A model generated the notes under the pieces. That model did no database searches and was not told where the DNA came from. It saw only the letters and a list, made by a program, of their open reading frames with translations. The position numbers and the translations under genes are program-made. A DNA stretch of 64,000 nucleotides from Bacillota bacterium (lineage in GTDB: Bacteria > Bacillota > Clostridia > Acetivibrionales > DTU013), in the NCBI GenBank assembly GCA_023412915.1, contig JAEZRE010000014.1, positions 1 through 64,000 on the forward strand. Reading direction: 5' to 3'. Positions 35,113 to 43,344 of the stretch are shown piece by piece (positions within the stretch are counted from its first letter, which is position 1; each line of letters opens with the position of its first letter).

Positions 35113-36342
35113 TCAGCAATTCATTCCGGCAAGGCATCCGGTGGAAAACGCTATAGTTAGATTAAAACCACCCGTATATGCGTCGACATCAATAATTTCT
35201 CCCGCGAAATACAAGCCCTTTACAAGTTTGGATTCCATCGTCGACGGGTTTATTTCGCTTGTCCTTACTCCGCCCGCAGTGACTATGGCTTCGGATATCG
35301 GCCTCGAGCCCGTTATTTCGAGTGTGAAATTCTTAAGCAGTTCGACTATCTTATGCCTTTCCTCTTTTGTAATCTGGTTTACTGGCTTGTCTTCCGGTAT
35401 CCCGGACAATTCTATAATCACCGGGATCATTTTTTGCGGCAGAAGCTCGTCGAGACTGTTTTTAAATTGCTTTCTGGAGAACTCTTCAAAATCGCGCCGG
35501 ATCCTCGAATCCAATGTTTCTTCGTCCAACGCCGGCTTCAGATCTATCACCAGCTTTACGTCCTTGTAGCCGTATGGCAGTATGTGCCTGCTTGCGCTCA
35601 ATATCACGGGGCCGGAAACGCCGAAATGGGTAAAAAGCATTTCACCGAAATCACCGTAAACTTTTCTGCCCTTCTTATCTATAATCGTTATGGATATGTT
35701 CCTCAGTGACAACCCCTGCAGTTCACCTGCCGTTTTTCCGGCAGTCAGCAGAGGTATGAGCGAAGGCTTGAGCGGTGTTACAGTGTGTCCCAGCTTTCCC
35801 GCCATGACATAACCGTCGCCGGTCGAGCCTGTTTTGGGATATGAAGCACCGCCTGTTGCAACAATGACTGAAGCTGCTTCCAGTATGCTCCCGTTTTTGA
35901 GCTTTACGCCTTTAACCGCTCCGTTTTCGGTTAAAATATCCTCAACTGCGAAATTCCGCCAAATTTTAGCTCCCTTTCCCTCGGCATACCTCTGCATCGT
36001 ATCAACTACGTCCCTCGCATTATCCGATACGGGAAAAACCCTGCCTCCGCGCTCTACCTTCAATTGAAGTCCTTCGGATTCCAGCAGGTTCATAAGATCT
36101 TCATTGGAAAAGTTGTAAAAGGCCGAATACAAGAAATTCCCGTTACCGGGAATGTTCTGGATCATACCTTCTATATCGGTATTATTCGTGATATTGCAGC
36201 GGCCTTTACCCGAAATCATGAGCTTCCAGCCCACACGGTCATTTTTCTCCAAAAGCAGCACTTCCCTGCCGCGCTCGGCGGCTTTAGCCGCCGCCATCAA
36301 TCCGGCAGCCCCCGCGCCTATAACTATGACTCTGTTATTCAC
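35113..36342 (-). CDS. NAD(P)/FAD-dependent oxidoreductase, HI0933/BaiN family
   Basis: A 409-aa flavoprotein with the dinucleotide-binding N-terminus VIVIGAGAAGLMAAAKAAER and the family hallmark WKLMISGKGRCNITN. The C-terminal block is TAGGVRTSEINPSTMESKLV and YTGGFNLTIAFSTG. Members related to BaiN reduce steroid double bonds, but most are uncharacterised and conserved in clostridia. The GTG start overlaps the TAG of the RpiR regulator by one base (TAGTG), so coupling is likely. The substrate is unknown. Confidence 0.9.
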   Translation of the reverse strand: MNNRVIVIGAGAAGLMAAAKAAERGREVLLLEKNDRVGWKLMISGKGRCNITNNTDIEGMIQNIPGNGNFLYSAFYNFSNEDLMNLLESEGLQLKVERGGRVFPVSDNARDVVDTMQRYAEGKGAKIWRNFAVEDILTENGAVKGVKLKNGSILEAASVIVATGGASYPKTGSTGDGYVMAGKLGHTVTPLKPSLIPLLTAGKTAGELQGLSLRNISITIIDKKGRKVYGDFGEMLFTHFGVSGPVILSASRHILPYGYKDVKLVIDLKPALDEETLDSRIRRDFEEFSRKQFKNSLDELLPQKMIPVIIELSGIPEDKPVNQITKEERHKIVELLKNFTLEITGSRPISEAIVTAGGVRTSEINPSTMESKLVKGLYFAGEIIDVDAYTGGFNLTIAFSTGCLAGMNC

Positions 36343-37238
36343 TAGTCCACCTTCCTGTGTGGTTCCATATTATCGTATTTTTCGTAAACCTGATACTCGT
36401 CCCATATCTCTTCGAGACGTTCAAATGTATTGTATACGCTTTCTTTTTTTCTCATACCTATTGCAACTATAAGTGAGTTTATAACGCTGAGAGGTGCAAC
36501 GAGCGAATCGACGAAGGAATTCATATCGCTCCGTGCCGTGATACAAAGATCAGCGGAGGTTGCCAGAGGCGATTCCATGCTGTCCGTGATCGCGATTACC
36601 TTTGCGCCCTGGCTCTTTACAAAGCGCATCGCATTGGTCGTCCTCCTCGAATACCTTGGAAAACTGATTCCTATGACGACGTCGCCCTCTTGTGCTCTTA
36701 GTATCTGCTCGAACATTTCGCTGACGCTGGTGGTGTGTACCAGGCGTACGTTATCGAAAATCAAATTGAAATAAAAGCCGAGAAAACTTGCAAGCGGCGC
36801 AGAACTACGAACGCCGAGGATGTATATTTTCTTTGCGCCGAGAATGCATTCGACAATTTCGTTGAATACGTTCTGATCAATTTCATCCATGGTTATCTTT
36901 ATCTTTTCCATATCCGACTGGAGGACGCTCTTAAGGATGTTATCCTCGCTTATCCTGTTCGAGGATACCTGTATGCGCTGCACTGCGGTGAGTTTGCTCT
37001 TTATCAGCTCCTGGAGCATTTTCTGCAGCTTGGGGTAACCGTCGTAACCGAGCTCGATCGCAAAGCGAACGACAGTCGATTCGCTTACGCCGACAACCTC
37101 GCCAAGCTTGGCGGCAGTCATGAAGGCAGCCTTTTCGTAGTGGTTGATGATATAATTTGCAATGAGCTTCTGGCCTTTGCTCATATTGCTCATATTCTCC
37201 TGAATTCTCTGAATCATATCATGGCTTTTATTTTCCAT
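36342..37238 (-). CDS. MurR/RpiR family transcriptional regulator
   Basis: A 298-aa regulator with an N-terminal RpiR helix-turn-helix (LGEVVGVSESTVVRFAIELG, about residues 35-70) and a C-terminal SIS phosphosugar-binding domain (IYILGVRSSAPLASFLGFYF; GDVVIGISFPRYSRRTTNAM). These regulators usually sense a sugar phosphate. TTGGAGG precedes the ATG at 37238. It is fused in operon to the BaiN-like flavoprotein with a 1-nt overlap, a recurring clostridial arrangement whose logic is not understood. Confidence 0.9.
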   Translation of the reverse strand: MENKSHDMIQRIQENMSNMSKGQKLIANYIINHYEKAAFMTAAKLGEVVGVSESTVVRFAIELGYDGYPKLQKMLQELIKSKLTAVQRIQVSSNRISEDNILKSVLQSDMEKIKITMDEIDQNVFNEIVECILGAKKIYILGVRSSAPLASFLGFYFNLIFDNVRLVHTTSVSEMFEQILRAQEGDVVIGISFPRYSRRTTNAMRFVKSQGAKVIAITDSMESPLATSADLCITARSDMNSFVDSLVAPLSVINSLIVAIGMRKKESVYNTFERLEEIWDEYQVYEKYDNMEPHRKVD

Positions 37239-37328
37239 AAAATCCTCCAAAAAATAATACTGCAATATTATCTTACATTTTTGCAGGATAAAAAGCAAGA
37301 GATTGCATTTTTAGGCAAAGCCTAAATA

Positions 37329-37372
37329 AAGGGACAGAAACGCAGGGACGGTTCTTTTGTTTCACTGCATCA
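37329..37372. repeat. REP-like imperfect palindrome
   Basis: The segment GGGACAG followed by GGGACGGTTCTTTTGTTTC forms a CAGAAAC/GTTTC(A)CTG hairpin. Sequences of this kind are common clostridial REP/IS-associated units. It lies in the promoter-side intergenic space of rpiR. Confidence 0.5.
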
Positions 37373-37429
37373 ATAAATAATAATTTACAAATCCTAGAGG
37401 CATCGACTTTTTAATATTATGGAGGAAAC

Positions 37430-38068
37430 ATGCTGCAGATAGACGACGCAGGAAGCGGTAGCTTTATCGGAGGAACTTGCATAGGAATTTACAGGCCCGA
37501 AACGAATGAATACTATTTTGATATAATCCCGGTGGAATTGTACAATAAGGAAAACTTTAAAAAGAAGCTTTATCTCGACGAGGTAGTTAAAATAACAGAG
37601 ACAGCCTTCCGGAACTTTGCCCCTGCAAAGAGCGAAACCATAGAAATATGCAGGGGTTATATGTTCGAACACCTTAAGAAATGGCTCGATGAAAACGGCT
37701 ACACCTGGTACAGCACGCAGATCACCGGAAGGGTCCAGGAGGTGGTCGAGAAGAACTTTGAACTCTATACCGAGAGGCTCGGCCTACCGTGGCAATATAT
37801 AAAATATACGCAATACCCGTTCCATTTTCATAAGCTGCTTCGCTGGGTCTATGCGGATTTCAACAACAGGATCGGACTCTGCAAGGTCGGCTGGCAGAGC
37901 TGGCAGAAGCTCGAAGGTATAACGCCCGAGGTTTCCTACGCAGGAATGTGCGCATCCTCCTTCTCATGCCTGAAATGCGGTAAGCGTATCTTTCCCGGCA
38001 GCGAAATCAAGGTGCTGAAATATGTCAGCAACCGCGAGAACTATGTCTATATACATACGGACTGCTGA
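37430..38068 (+). CDS. Conserved-looking protein with possible RNase H-like fold and zinc ribbon
   Basis: I do not recognise the family. The 212-aa protein starts LQIDDAGSGSFIGGTCIGIY, an acidic/glycine beta-hairpin reminiscent of RNase H-like folds. A helical middle (YMFEHLKKWLDENGYTWYST) follows. It ends with a likely zinc-binding knuckle: SCLKCGKRIFPG and a final HTDC. A GGAGGAAAC site precedes the ATG. It is a single plus-strand gene facing a minus-strand GNAT gene, and codon use resembles the surrounding chromosome. A nuclease or nucleic-acid role is only a suggestion. Confidence 0.7.
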   Translation: MLQIDDAGSGSFIGGTCIGIYRPETNEYYFDIIPVELYNKENFKKKLYLDEVVKITETAFRNFAPAKSETIEICRGYMFEHLKKWLDENGYTWYSTQITGRVQEVVEKNFELYTERLGLPWQYIKYTQYPFHFHKLLRWVYADFNNRIGLCKVGWQSWQKLEGITPEVSYAGMCASSFSCLKCGKRIFPGSEIKVLKYVSNRENYVYIHTDC

Positions 38069-38081
38069 AGGAAAGATGCTT

Positions 38082-38504
38082 CTATACCCTTATCGTTTTA
38101 TCCAGGAGAATTTCGCCGGACTTTGTATATCCGAGTTTTTGATAAAGAGCTTGAGCCACAACATTTGTGGAATAGGTATTTATATGGAAATGATATATAC
38201 CATGCGAAATTGCTTCTTTTTCAAGACACGAAATCAAAGCTTTTCCTATACCTTGTTTCCTATATTCATTTCTAACAAAAAGCGCTTCGATATCAACACG
38301 ATATTCGCTATAACACATTGATTTTACGATTAATCCCGTACAATAACCGACGCTAATACCATCGATATAAGCAATGCAGACAATTTCCCTATCATTTTCT
38401 ATTAATGACTTTTTTATTGCTTCTACTGTAGTAGTATTATCGAAAAGTTTATTCAGGAGAAATAATTTCTCTGCATCTCCTGTTGTTGCAAGCCTTACCT
38501 CCAT
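38082..38504 (-). CDS. GNAT-family N-acetyltransferase
   Basis: A 140-aa single-domain GNAT enzyme using acetyl-CoA on an unknown amine. The acetyl-CoA pyrophosphate loop is VRNEYRKQGIGKALISC; the preceding strand is RVDIEALF and the C-terminal segment is NVVAQALYQKLGYTKSG. AGGAGG lies upstream of the ATG. It overlaps nothing, and sits between the zinc-knuckle protein and a gene fragment. GC content here drops compared with the housekeeping genes, hinting at more recent gain. Confidence 0.88.
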   Translation of the reverse strand: MEVRLATTGDAEKLFLLNKLFDNTTTVEAIKKSLIENDREIVCIAYIDGISVGYCTGLIVKSMCYSEYRVDIEALFVRNEYRKQGIGKALISCLEKEAISHGIYHFHINTYSTNVVAQALYQKLGYTKSGEILLDKTIRV

Positions 38505-38521
38505 GCTACGCCTCCTGTGGG

Positions 38522-38695
38522 TTATATAAATTGATCTCTATCTCGCCCTTTAAACAGGAATGTAATATGGTCCGCCCATACCTCATCCTTTTCGATAAAA
38601 GATTTTAAGGTTTTTAATGAGATTTCTTTACTGGAATGAGGCTCCCACCCAGCATTAGGTCCAATATTTAAAACAGCATATATAATAATTGCTCT
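38522..38695 (-). pseudogene. Open 57-codon gene fragment without start
   Basis: The frame reads AVLNIGPNAGWEPHSSKEIS, then LKTLKSFIEKDEVWADHITF, and stops at 38522, just upstream of the GNAT ribosome site. The reading looks protein-like but no start codon or ribosome site is present and an in-frame stop lies at 38696. It is probably the C-terminal remnant of a deleted gene. No family assigned. Confidence 0.4.
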
Positions 38696-38710
38696 TCACT
38701 TGTACTTTCA

Positions 38711-39175
38711 CTATTCGGTTAATTCATCCTCTGTTGGGGCTTCAAATGCTAAACTCCACTTTTCGATATACTTAGGGTCAATGATAAAAAAAGCACCATC
38801 AGAATTATTTCTCTGCTCTAACCGACTAATTAGTTCCTCTTTAGGAGCATTCATATAGTGCAGTTTGAAATCAACTTTTAAATCTTTCGCCCTATTACGG
38901 AAATCATCTCTTTCGGTTCGAGCCCAGAACCCAAAATCGAGGATAACACTTACTCCGAGAGTCAATACTCTTGATGCCACTTCCCACATGATAGTTTCGA
39001 TATTACTATGAATAAGGTCATGGTTGCTCTCTGGGTCATAAATTGTCAATCCCAATATCTTTCTTTGCCATTCGTCAGGAGTTAACAAAAGAGCGTTTTC
39101 TTCTATGGCCAATTTTCTTGCATATGTTGTCTTTCCACTGCAAGGCAAGCCAATCATTAAATGTAGGGTAGCCAT
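38711..39175 (-). CDS. P-loop kinase / AAA ATPase (zeta-toxin-like fold)
   Basis: A 154-aa small P-loop protein. Walker A is GLPCSGKTTYARKLA, then LLTPDEWQRK and a Walker B-like strand VSVILDFGFWARTERDDFR. This matches small ATP-binding kinases annotated as AAA_33/zeta-like and often linked to antibiotic or nucleotide phosphorylation. TAAGGAGG lies before the ATG at 39175, which removes a non-homologous leader. The substrate is unknown; no antitoxin-like partner is seen. Confidence 0.85.
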   Translation of the reverse strand: MATLHLMIGLPCSGKTTYARKLAIEENALLLTPDEWQRKILGLTIYDPESNHDLIHSNIETIMWEVASRVLTLGVSVILDFGFWARTERDDFRNRAKDLKVDFKLHYMNAPKEELISRLEQRNNSDGAFFIIDPKYIEKWSLAFEAPTEDELTE

Positions 39176-39384
39176 ACAACACCTCCTTATGTCCGAAACA
39201 ATCTCCTGCCCGCCTATTAAGCTATCCTGCACAAAATAATATCAATAAGTTTCCATGGGGTCAATTATGTTATGTATCCTTTGAATTATGCCATTGCGAA
39301 AAATTAGCAATATATTCAATTGGTTATCCAAGAAGTACGTAGTTGGCATAACTGATACAATATTAAAGCAGATAAAGATCGATA

Positions 39385-39433
39385 AAAAAGAACGGTTCCC
39401 ACGCTCGTCTAAATGGCTCGGAAACCGTTCCCT
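39385..39433 (-). terminator. Terminator of the carboxyltransferase operon
   Basis: GGGAACGGTTTCC pairs with GGGAACCGTTC on the minus strand, and T6 follows directly. It lies about 40 nt after the pycB stop. Confidence 0.88.
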
Positions 39434-39469
39434 GTATTTATATCAGTTTTTATCCCTTATAAATCACGC

Positions 39470-40867
39470 TCACACGGGATGGACCTTCGTCTCGTAATCC
39501 ACCATTGTGCCGTCGATCTTGTATTTCCCTGCCTGGCGCAGCTTGAAGAAGCTTTCCGCTACCGGCGGGAACAATGCGTACGACAGAACGTCTTCATCCT
39601 GCTCGATGTACTGCCCGATTTGCTTCCTGATCTCGTTGAGCTCAGGTTTCAGCAAGTCTGCAGGCCTGCACGTGATCTGTTCCTCGTCGCCCAATATCTG
39701 CTTTTTGATTTCTTCCGGTATCGGAGCGGGAGTTTTGCCGTATTCGCCCTTTACAAGAGCCTTGGATTCCTTTGGAACCATTTTGTAGCGTTCGCCCGTC
39801 ACAACGTTCATGACTGCCTGCGTACCGACTATCTGGCTTGTAGGAGTAACCAGCGGAGGATATCCGAAATCCGCCCTGACTCTCGGCACTTCCTTCAATA
39901 CCTCTTCGAACTTATCGGACTTGCCCGCCTGTTTCAGTTGAGATACGAGGTTCGAAAGCATTCCGCCCGGAACCTGATAAATAAGTGTGTTGACGTCGAC
40001 GCCCATGACTTTGACGTCAAGCAGTCCGGTCTTGATGTATTTTTCCTTGATAGGCCTGAAATAATCTGCAATTTCACTCAGCTTCTCAAGATCAAGCCCT
40101 GTATCGAAGTCGGTTCCCTTGAGCGTTGCCACCAAAGGCTCCGTCGGCGGCTGCGAAGTACCCATAGCCATAGGTGAAATCGCGCAGTCCACAACATCGA
40201 CGCCTGCTTCGATGGCCTTGAGATAGGTCATCGACGCAACGCCGCTCGTATAGTGGGTATGCAACTGAACGGGTATCTTTATACTCTCCTTGAGCGCCTT
40301 TACCAGGTCAAACGCCGCATAAGGAACCAACAAACCTGCCATATCCTTGATACAGATGCTGTCTGCGCCCATTTCCTGCAGCCTTAGCGCATCCTTTACA
40401 AAGAGTTCGAGATTATGTACGGGGCTGATTGTATAACTGACCGTGCCCTGTGCATGTCCGCCTTCCTTTTTGCAGGCTTTTATGGCTGTCTCTATGTTTC
40501 TGACATCGTTCAACGCATCGAATATACGTATTATATCGATACCGTTTTCAACGGATTTGCGAACAAAATATTCGACGACGTCATCGGAATAATTCTTGTA
40601 GCCAAGCAGATTCTGTCCCCTGAGGAGCATTTGCAGCTTGGTTTTCTTAGCCTTTTTCTTTATGTTTCTCAGTCTTTCCCACGGATCTTCGTTAAGGAAC
40701 CTGAGGCAGCTGTCAAAGGTGGCTCCGCCCCAGCATTCAAGCGAATGGTACCCTATATTGTCGAGTTTCTCGACTATGGGCATTATATCCTCGGATGACA
40801 TTCTTGTAGCAATAAGAGACTGATGCGCATCCCTGAGTACCGTCTCTGTTATTCTAACCTTAGCCAT
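39470..40867 (-). CDS. Pyruvate carboxylase subunit B / oxaloacetate decarboxylase alpha-type carboxyltransferase
   Basis: A 465-aa TIM-barrel carboxyltransferase that moves CO2 between pyruvate/oxaloacetate and carboxybiotin. The N-terminus TETVLRDAHQSLIATRMSS and the WGGATFDSCLRFLNEDPW segment are diagnostic. The metal ligands fall in PVQLHTHYTSG. The C-terminal biotin domain of longer homologues is absent and supplied by the separate gene upstream. AAAGGAGG precedes the ATG, and a double palindromic repeat sits directly before it. No OadB pump or biotin carboxylase is in the operon. Confidence 0.92.
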   Translation of the reverse strand: MAKVRITETVLRDAHQSLIATRMSSEDIMPIVEKLDNIGYHSLECWGGATFDSCLRFLNEDPWERLRNIKKKAKKTKLQMLLRGQNLLGYKNYSDDVVEYFVRKSVENGIDIIRIFDALNDVRNIETAIKACKKEGGHAQGTVSYTISPVHNLELFVKDALRLQEMGADSICIKDMAGLLVPYAAFDLVKALKESIKIPVQLHTHYTSGVASMTYLKAIEAGVDVVDCAISPMAMGTSQPPTEPLVATLKGTDFDTGLDLEKLSEIADYFRPIKEKYIKTGLLDVKVMGVDVNTLIYQVPGGMLSNLVSQLKQAGKSDKFEEVLKEVPRVRADFGYPPLVTPTSQIVGTQAVMNVVTGERYKMVPKESKALVKGEYGKTPAPIPEEIKKQILGDEEQITCRPADLLKPELNEIRKQIGQYIEQDEDVLSYALFPPVAESFFKLRQAGKYKIDGTMVDYETKVHPV

Positions 40868-40884
40868 TTTACAGTCCTCCTTTT

Positions 40885-40973
40885 GGACGTTTTAGCAGAA
40901 ATTCGCGCCCTTGGCGCTAAACGTCCGCTTTGGACGTTTTAGTGGAAATTCGCGCCATAGGCGCTAAACGTCC
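40885..40973. repeat. Two tandem palindromic repeats (GGACG variant)
   Basis: Copies at 40885-40926 and 40932-40973 have a 47-bp pitch, as in the array at the window start. The outer stem is GGACGTTTTAG/CTAAACGTCC: relative to the other copies both arms changed (T to C and A to G), preserving pairing. In the message the hairpin ends just before the pycB ribosome site. Confidence 0.88.
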
Positions 40974-40977
40974 TTCC

Positions 40978-41391
40978 TTATTTGAGAGATGCCAGCAGGT
41001 CACCTGCGTTGACTGATGTACCCTTTGTTACGTTTATGGAAGCGACGACGCCTTCGGACGGAGCAACGATCTCGTTCTCCATCTTCATAGCTTCAAGTAT
41101 CACGAGCACATCGCCCCTCTTAACGCTGTCACCTACGCCTGCGACAACCTTGAGAATTGTTCCGGGCATCGGTGCGCTTACTTTAACTGAGCCTGTTGAT
41201 CCTCCGGTAGCCGGCTTCTTCTCCGCAGCGGGTGCTGGAGCCGGAGCAGGCGCTGCCGCCGGTGCGGATACCGGTGCGCTGGCAACAGGCGCTGCTACTG
41301 CAGGAGTATATACAGGAACACTGCCGTCCCTTACTTCATCTACTTCAACCTCGTACTGGTTACCATTTACCTTTATCAAAAACTTTTTCAT
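40978..41391 (-). CDS. Biotin/lipoyl carrier protein (BCCP-like)
   Basis: This 137-aa biotin carrier shuttles carboxybiotin between the MmdA-type and PycB-type carboxyltransferases. An N-terminal beta segment (KFLIKVNGNQYEVEVDEV) is followed by a long Ala/Pro hinge (residues ~35-65). The biotinyl domain comes last, with Lys in the EAMKMEN motif. AGGAGG lies nine bases before the ATG at 41391; the TTG at 41397 is rejected. Biotinylation needs a separate BirA. Confidence 0.95.
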   Translation of the reverse strand: MKKFLIKVNGNQYEVEVDEVRDGSVPVYTPAVAAPVASAPVSAPAAAPAPAPAPAAEKKPATGGSTGSVKVSAPMPGTILKVVAGVGDSVKRGDVLVILEAMKMENEIVAPSEGVVASINVTKGTSVNAGDLLASLK

Positions 41392-41406
41392 AAACAATAT
41401 CCTCCT

Positions 41407-41595
41407 TTAAGAATTCAAATTGCGGTTCAAGCGCTCTATCCTGCCTGTTGTATTCCAGGCCGGCGAAGATTGGGGCACCTGCCTCATAGACCTGACGACC
41501 AGACGGTAGCCGGGCCTGGTTTCCATTGCGGCGATCGCAGCTGCGATCACAGCAATTATCTCATCGTTTTCAACCATGTTTGAATTGTCAGCCAT
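41407..41595 (-). CDS. Small OadG-like accessory protein
   Basis: The 62-aa protein has a hydrophobic stretch (DEIIAVIAAAIAAMETRPGY) and a basic, proline-containing tail (SMRQVPQSSPAWNTTGRIER). Proteins of this type, with the R-x-W-x-x-x-GR tail, are regularly encoded between mmdA and the biotin carrier. They resemble the C-terminal part of oxaloacetate decarboxylase gamma chains, which help complex assembly. GGAGGT precedes the ATG. A typical membrane helix is not certain. Function is inferred from context. Confidence 0.75.
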   Translation of the reverse strand: MADNSNMVENDEIIAVIAAAIAAMETRPGYRLVVRSMRQVPQSSPAWNTTGRIERLNRNLNS

Positions 41596-41610
41596 GCCTG
41601 CACCTCCATT

Positions 41611-43161
41611 TTACAGCGGTATGTTGCCGTGTTTTTTAGCCGGTCTGTTCTCTCTCTTGCCCGCAAGCATTTCCAATGCGTTTATAAGCCTTCCGCGCGT
41701 GGTTGCCGGGTCGATGACGTCGTCCACGTAACCCCTTGCGGCTGCTATATACGGATTAGAGAATTTGTTCCTGTACTCTTCGATCTTCTGTTCCCTTGCA
41801 GCGATGGCATCCTCCGCAGCCGCTATCTCCTTGCGGAATATGATGTTTGCGGCTCCATCGGGACCCATGACAGCGATCTCGGCGCTCGGCCATGCAAATA
41901 CCACGTCCGCGCCCAGGTGCTTGCTGTTCATGGCGATATATGCTCCGCCGTAAGCTTTCCTGACTATGACGTTAACCTTTGGGACAGTAGCTTCGGAGAA
42001 GGCATACAGCAGCTTTGCGCCATGCCTGATAACTCCGTTGTATTCCTGACCGGTTCCGGGAAGATATCCGGCCGTGTCGGTAAACGAAACTACCGGTATA
42101 TTGAAGGAATCGCAGAAACGTATGAACCTCGCACCTTTATCGGCTGAATTCACGTCAAGCACGCCGGCCATGACCTGCGGCTGGTTTGCAACGATTCCTA
42201 CAGTTTTGCCGTTGAGTCTGCCGAAGCCGACTACGATATTCTGCGCGAAATATTTTTGAACTTCCATGAAATCGCCGTTATCTAGTACTTTGAGAATAAT
42301 ATCCTTGATATCGTAAGGTTTGTTGGAGTTGTCGGGCACAATCTCGAGCAAGCTTTCGTCGATCCTGTTGAGATCGTCGTTAGCCATGGTGAACGGCGAA
42401 TCGGTAAGATTGTTGTCCGGCAGGAAGCTTATAAGCCTTCTTATTTGCCCGATACAATCATCTTCATTGGCGCTCCTGAAGTGAGCAACGCCGCTTTTTG
42501 CGTTATGTACCTCGGCGCCTCCCAAAGTTTCCGCAGTGACGTCCTCGCCTGTAACGGACTTGATGACCTGCGGACCTGTGATGAACATGTTGCTCGTCTT
42601 TTCGACCATGAACACGAAATCGGTCAGTGCGGGAGAATAAACCGCGCCGCCCGCGCATGGTCCCATGATGACGGAAATCTGCGGAATAACGCCTGACGCC
42701 AGTGTATTTCTATAGAAAATATCGCCGTATCCGCTCAGAGCGTCTATACCTTCTTCGATTCTGGCTCCGCCTGAATCGTTGATGCTTATAAACGGCGCGC
42801 CGACCTTCATAGCCATATCCATGACCTTTGTGATCTTCCTGGCGTGAGCCTCTCCAAGAGATCCTCCGATGATCGTAAAGTCCTGGGATGAAACGAACAC
42901 GGGCCTTCCGTCGATCGTTCCGTATCCTGTCACGACTCCGTCTCCGGGTACTTTCTTTTTCTGCATGTCAAAATCGATAGCCCTTGTTTCTACAAATGCA
43001 TCGACTTCAACAAAGGAATTTTCGTCAAACAGTTTATCAAGCCTCTCCCTTGCTGTGAGCTTACCCGCTTCATGCTGCTTGGCGATCCTTTCGGTACCGC
43101 CTCCCGCCTCTATTGCTTGTTTACGGACGTGGAGGTCGTTGATCTTTTCAATTGTTCCCAT
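41611..43161 (-). CDS. mmdA: Acyl-CoA carboxyltransferase (methylmalonyl-/propionyl-CoA, MmdA type)
   Basis: A 516-aa carboxyltransferase with the crotonase-like double domain. It catalyses carboxyl transfer between methylmalonyl-CoA (or malonyl-CoA) and biotin. The N-terminus (GKLTARERLDKLFDENSFVE), IGGSLGEAHARKITKVMDMA, MGPCAGGAVYSPALTDF and VIVRKAYGGAYIAMNSKHLG are classic. It heads the operon mmdA-oadG-like-biotin carrier-pycB, which together would transfer CO2 from a C4 acyl-CoA to pyruvate or the reverse. AGGTGG precedes the ATG. Control sites lie at 43217-43272. Confidence 0.93.
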   Translation of the reverse strand: MGTIEKINDLHVRKQAIEAGGGTERIAKQHEAGKLTARERLDKLFDENSFVEVDAFVETRAIDFDMQKKKVPGDGVVTGYGTIDGRPVFVSSQDFTIIGGSLGEAHARKITKVMDMAMKVGAPFISINDSGGARIEEGIDALSGYGDIFYRNTLASGVIPQISVIMGPCAGGAVYSPALTDFVFMVEKTSNMFITGPQVIKSVTGEDVTAETLGGAEVHNAKSGVAHFRSANEDDCIGQIRRLISFLPDNNLTDSPFTMANDDLNRIDESLLEIVPDNSNKPYDIKDIILKVLDNGDFMEVQKYFAQNIVVGFGRLNGKTVGIVANQPQVMAGVLDVNSADKGARFIRFCDSFNIPVVSFTDTAGYLPGTGQEYNGVIRHGAKLLYAFSEATVPKVNVIVRKAYGGAYIAMNSKHLGADVVFAWPSAEIAVMGPDGAANIIFRKEIAAAEDAIAAREQKIEEYRNKFSNPYIAAARGYVDDVIDPATTRGRLINALEMLAGKRENRPAKKHGNIPL

Positions 43162-43216
43162 GCATCTTCCACCTCGTTATTAGATTTCTGGACTTCCGGA
43201 TCTATTATTGCAATGA

Positions 43217-43272
43217 TTTATTACCAGGTACTAATTAGACGTAATTATATCTCATTTTACCAGTCTTTGCAA
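43217..43272 (-). promoter_or_regulatory. mmdA promoter with FapR-like operator
   Basis: Minus strand -35 TTGCAA (43267-43272), 17-bp spacer, -10 TATAAT (43244-43249). Directly downstream, 43217-43237 reads TAATTAGTACCTGGTAATAA on the minus strand, an inverted repeat close to the FapR box and similar to the site at the window's fapR promoter. FapR binding is inferred. Confidence 0.7.
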
Positions 43273-43298
43273 CAGTATTACGGTTATATGTACATATA

Positions 43299-43344
43299 AA
43301 AAACCTTTAGCGCATACGGCATTCGCCATATGTCGATAAAGGTC
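43299..43344 (-). terminator. Expression-platform terminator of the riboswitch
   Basis: ACCTTTA (43338-43344) pairs with TAAAGGT (43303-43309), with an inner CATATGGC/GCC(G)TATG stem and T6 at the 3' end. The outer arm reuses the GACCTTT that closes aptamer helix P1, so the structures are mutually exclusive. Confidence 0.85.
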
